Shown here piece by piece: positions 5,678 to 6,787 of a stretch of 6,787 nt of DNA. A program made the translations under genes and the position numbers. The DNA lies in assembly GCA_946188175.1 (NCBI GenBank), contig CAMHUJ010000095.1, positions 1 to 6,787 on the forward strand, given 5' to 3'. The notes under the pieces are model-generated. The model ran no database searches, was not told the DNA's origin, and saw only the letters and a list, made by a program, of their open reading frames with translations. Position 1 is the stretch's first letter. The number at the start of each line of letters is the position of its first letter. The stretch is from an uncultured Ruminococcus sp. GTDB taxonomy: Bacteria; Bacillota; Clostridia; Oscillospirales; Ruminococcaceae.

Positions 5678-6787
5678 ATGTTTGAAGTAAAAGGAAAATA
5701 CGCTTCTGCGAAGATTTTTGCGGAAATCGCAGAGGAGAGCGCCGTCGCACAGATCCTGACACTATGCAATCAGCCTATGAGCGAGGGCTCGAAAATCCGT
5801 ATCATGCCGGATGTACATACCGGCGCAGGCTGCACAATCGGTACGACCATGACCATTACAGATACCGCTGTTCCGAATCTGGTCGGTGTCGATATCGGCT
5901 GCGGCATGGAGACCGTAAAGCTGAAAGAAACCCATATTGAGCTGCAAAAACTCGACAAGCTGATTTACAGCAAAATACCGTCCGGATTTTCTGTGAGGGA
6001 AACGCCGCACCGCTTTGCAGAGCAGTTTACGCCGGAACAGCTTTATTGTGCCGAGCATATTGATCTTCGGCGGCTGATGCAGAGCATCGGTACACTCGGC
6101 GGCGGCAATCACTTTATCGAAGCAGATCAGGGTGAGGACGGCAGCATCTATCTTGTTATCCATTCCGGCTCCCGGCATCTCGGTGTCGAAGTCGCAAAGT
6201 ACTATCAGGAAGAGGCTTACCGTCAGCTCAATCACACATCGAAGGATGATATTCAGGCGCTGATTGCCGCACTGAAAGCGGAGGGCAAAGAAAAGCAGAT
6301 TCAGAAGGAACTGAAAAAGCTGAAAAACACCAAGCACACCGATATTCCGAAGCATCTTGCATATACTGCCGGAACGCTGTTTGAACAGTATATCCATGAT
6401 ATGAAGCTCACGCAGATGTTTGCCATGCTCAACCGGAAAGCAATGATGGATGAGCTAATCCGCGGTATGGGGCTTCACGTCACGGAGCAGTTCACGACAA
6501 TCCATAATTATATTGATACGGATTATATGATTCTGCGGAAGGGCGCAGTTTCAGCACGGCGCGGTGAAAAGCTGCTGATACCGATGAATATGCGCGACGG
6601 CAGCCTGATCTGTACCGGAAAGGGAAATGACGACTGGAATCAGTCTGCACCGCACGGCGCAGGTCGGCTGATGTCCCGCGCGGCGGCAAAGGAATCCTTC
6701 ACTGTTTCCGAATTCAAAAAGCAGATGTCCGGCATTTATACGACCTCAGTCAGCAGCGTGACGCTCGATGAATGCCCGATGGCATAC
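5678..6787 (+). CDS. rtcB: RtcB RNA ligase, partial at right edge
   Basis: GTP- and Mn-dependent ligase joining RNA 2',3'-cyclic phosphate or 3'-phosphate ends to 5'-hydroxyl ends; in bacteria it is linked to repair of cleaved tRNA and rRNA. 370 codons are present, unbroken; the C-terminal tail of about 25-35 residues expected after TLDECPMAY is cut by the window. Metal and nucleotide residues are all visible in order: D72 and C75 (NLVGVDIGCGM), H145 (GTLGGGNHFIE), H162 (VIHSGSRHLG), H276 (TTIHNY), and H326 (SAPHGAGRLMSR), the histidine that carries GMP. A Lys-rich helical stretch (about 189-226) is the variable insert seen in Firmicutes members. ATG 5678 follows GGAAAGG (5664-5670) with a 7-nt gap. 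Only 25 bp separate it from the leader terminator, so expression should depend on read-through. No RtcR regulator, archease or PrfH gene is within the window; what follows on the right is unseen. Confidence 0.97.
   Translation, partial: MFEVKGKYASAKIFAEIAEESAVAQILTLCNQPMSEGSKIRIMPDVHTGAGCTIGTTMTITDTAVPNLVGVDIGCGMETVKLKETHIELQKLDKLIYSKIPSGFSVRETPHRFAEQFTPEQLYCAEHIDLRRLMQSIGTLGGGNHFIEADQGEDGSIYLVIHSGSRHLGVEVAKYYQEEAYRQLNHTSKDDIQALIAALKAEGKEKQIQKELKKLKNTKHTDIPKHLAYTAGTLFEQYIHDMKLTQMFAMLNRKAMMDELIRGMGLHVTEQFTTIHNYIDTDYMILRKGAVSARRGEKLLIPMNMRDGSLICTGKGNDDWNQSAPHGAGRLMSRAAAKESFTVSEFKKQMSGIYTTSVSSVTLDECPMAY

Noticed and set aside
5762..6397. 211-residue minus-strand open frame opposite rtcB
   Set aside because: Antisense to an rtcB frame in which every catalytic residue is present; no domain or start signal of its own.
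1..6787. CRISPR repeats, transposase genes, terminal inverted repeats, tRNA or rRNA genes
   Set aside because: None was seen on either strand by eye; every long coding stretch is explained by the listed genes.

Overview
The window looks like chromosomal DNA from a Ruminococcus-type Clostridia bacterium (Oscillospiraceae) of the gut or rumen. Three things suggest this: a modular GH9 cellulase-family protein with a CBM4/9-like N-terminus and a CelD_N Ig-like domain, a single-chain fusion of an amino-acid-binding protein to its permease, and a Firmicutes-style RtcB. Base composition is mid-range, and the promoters are SigA-like with AG-rich ribosome binding sites. No mobile element, CRISPR array, tRNA or rRNA was seen. 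The assignment rests on remembered family patterns, not on a search.

Left part (1-1760, minus strand): the 5' 1.76 kb of the GH9-family gene, running off the left edge. Two things are unusual. The reading frame breaks inside the signal peptide. The active-site DAGD segment of GH9 reads T-T-G-S, so both conserved aspartates are gone. A 238-bp divergent intergenic region (1761-1998) holds one extended -10 promoter for each direction, plus several small dyads and repeats.

Middle part (1999-5401, plus strand): a tightly packed unit encoding an amino-acid ABC importer (binding protein fused to permease, then the ATPase), a small alpha/beta hydrolase-like protein and a beta-class carbonic anhydrase. 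Gaps are 13 bp, a 1-bp TGATG overlap, and 3 bp. The ATPase gene is broken: just after the Q-loop it seems to have lost about 32 bp, so its Walker A half and its signature/Walker B half lie in different frames. As written, the importer lacks an intact ATPase of its own.

Right part (5402-6787, plus strand): a near-consensus promoter (TTGACA-17-TATAAT) drives a 174-nt leader that encodes a 26-residue peptide and ends in a strong intrinsic terminator 25 bp before the ATG of rtcB, an RNA ligase of the 3'-phosphate/5'-hydroxyl type. There is no room for another promoter behind the terminator, so rtcB should be made only by read-through. This is the architecture of leader-peptide attenuation, placed in front of an RNA/tRNA repair ligase, and it is the best candidate in the window for an undescribed regulatory system. 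rtcB runs off the right edge lacking only a short C-terminal tail.

Two frame-breaking lesions within 2.2 kb, on opposite sides of one intergenic region, may be real gene decay or may be assembly/sequencing error. Read-level checking would decide this.
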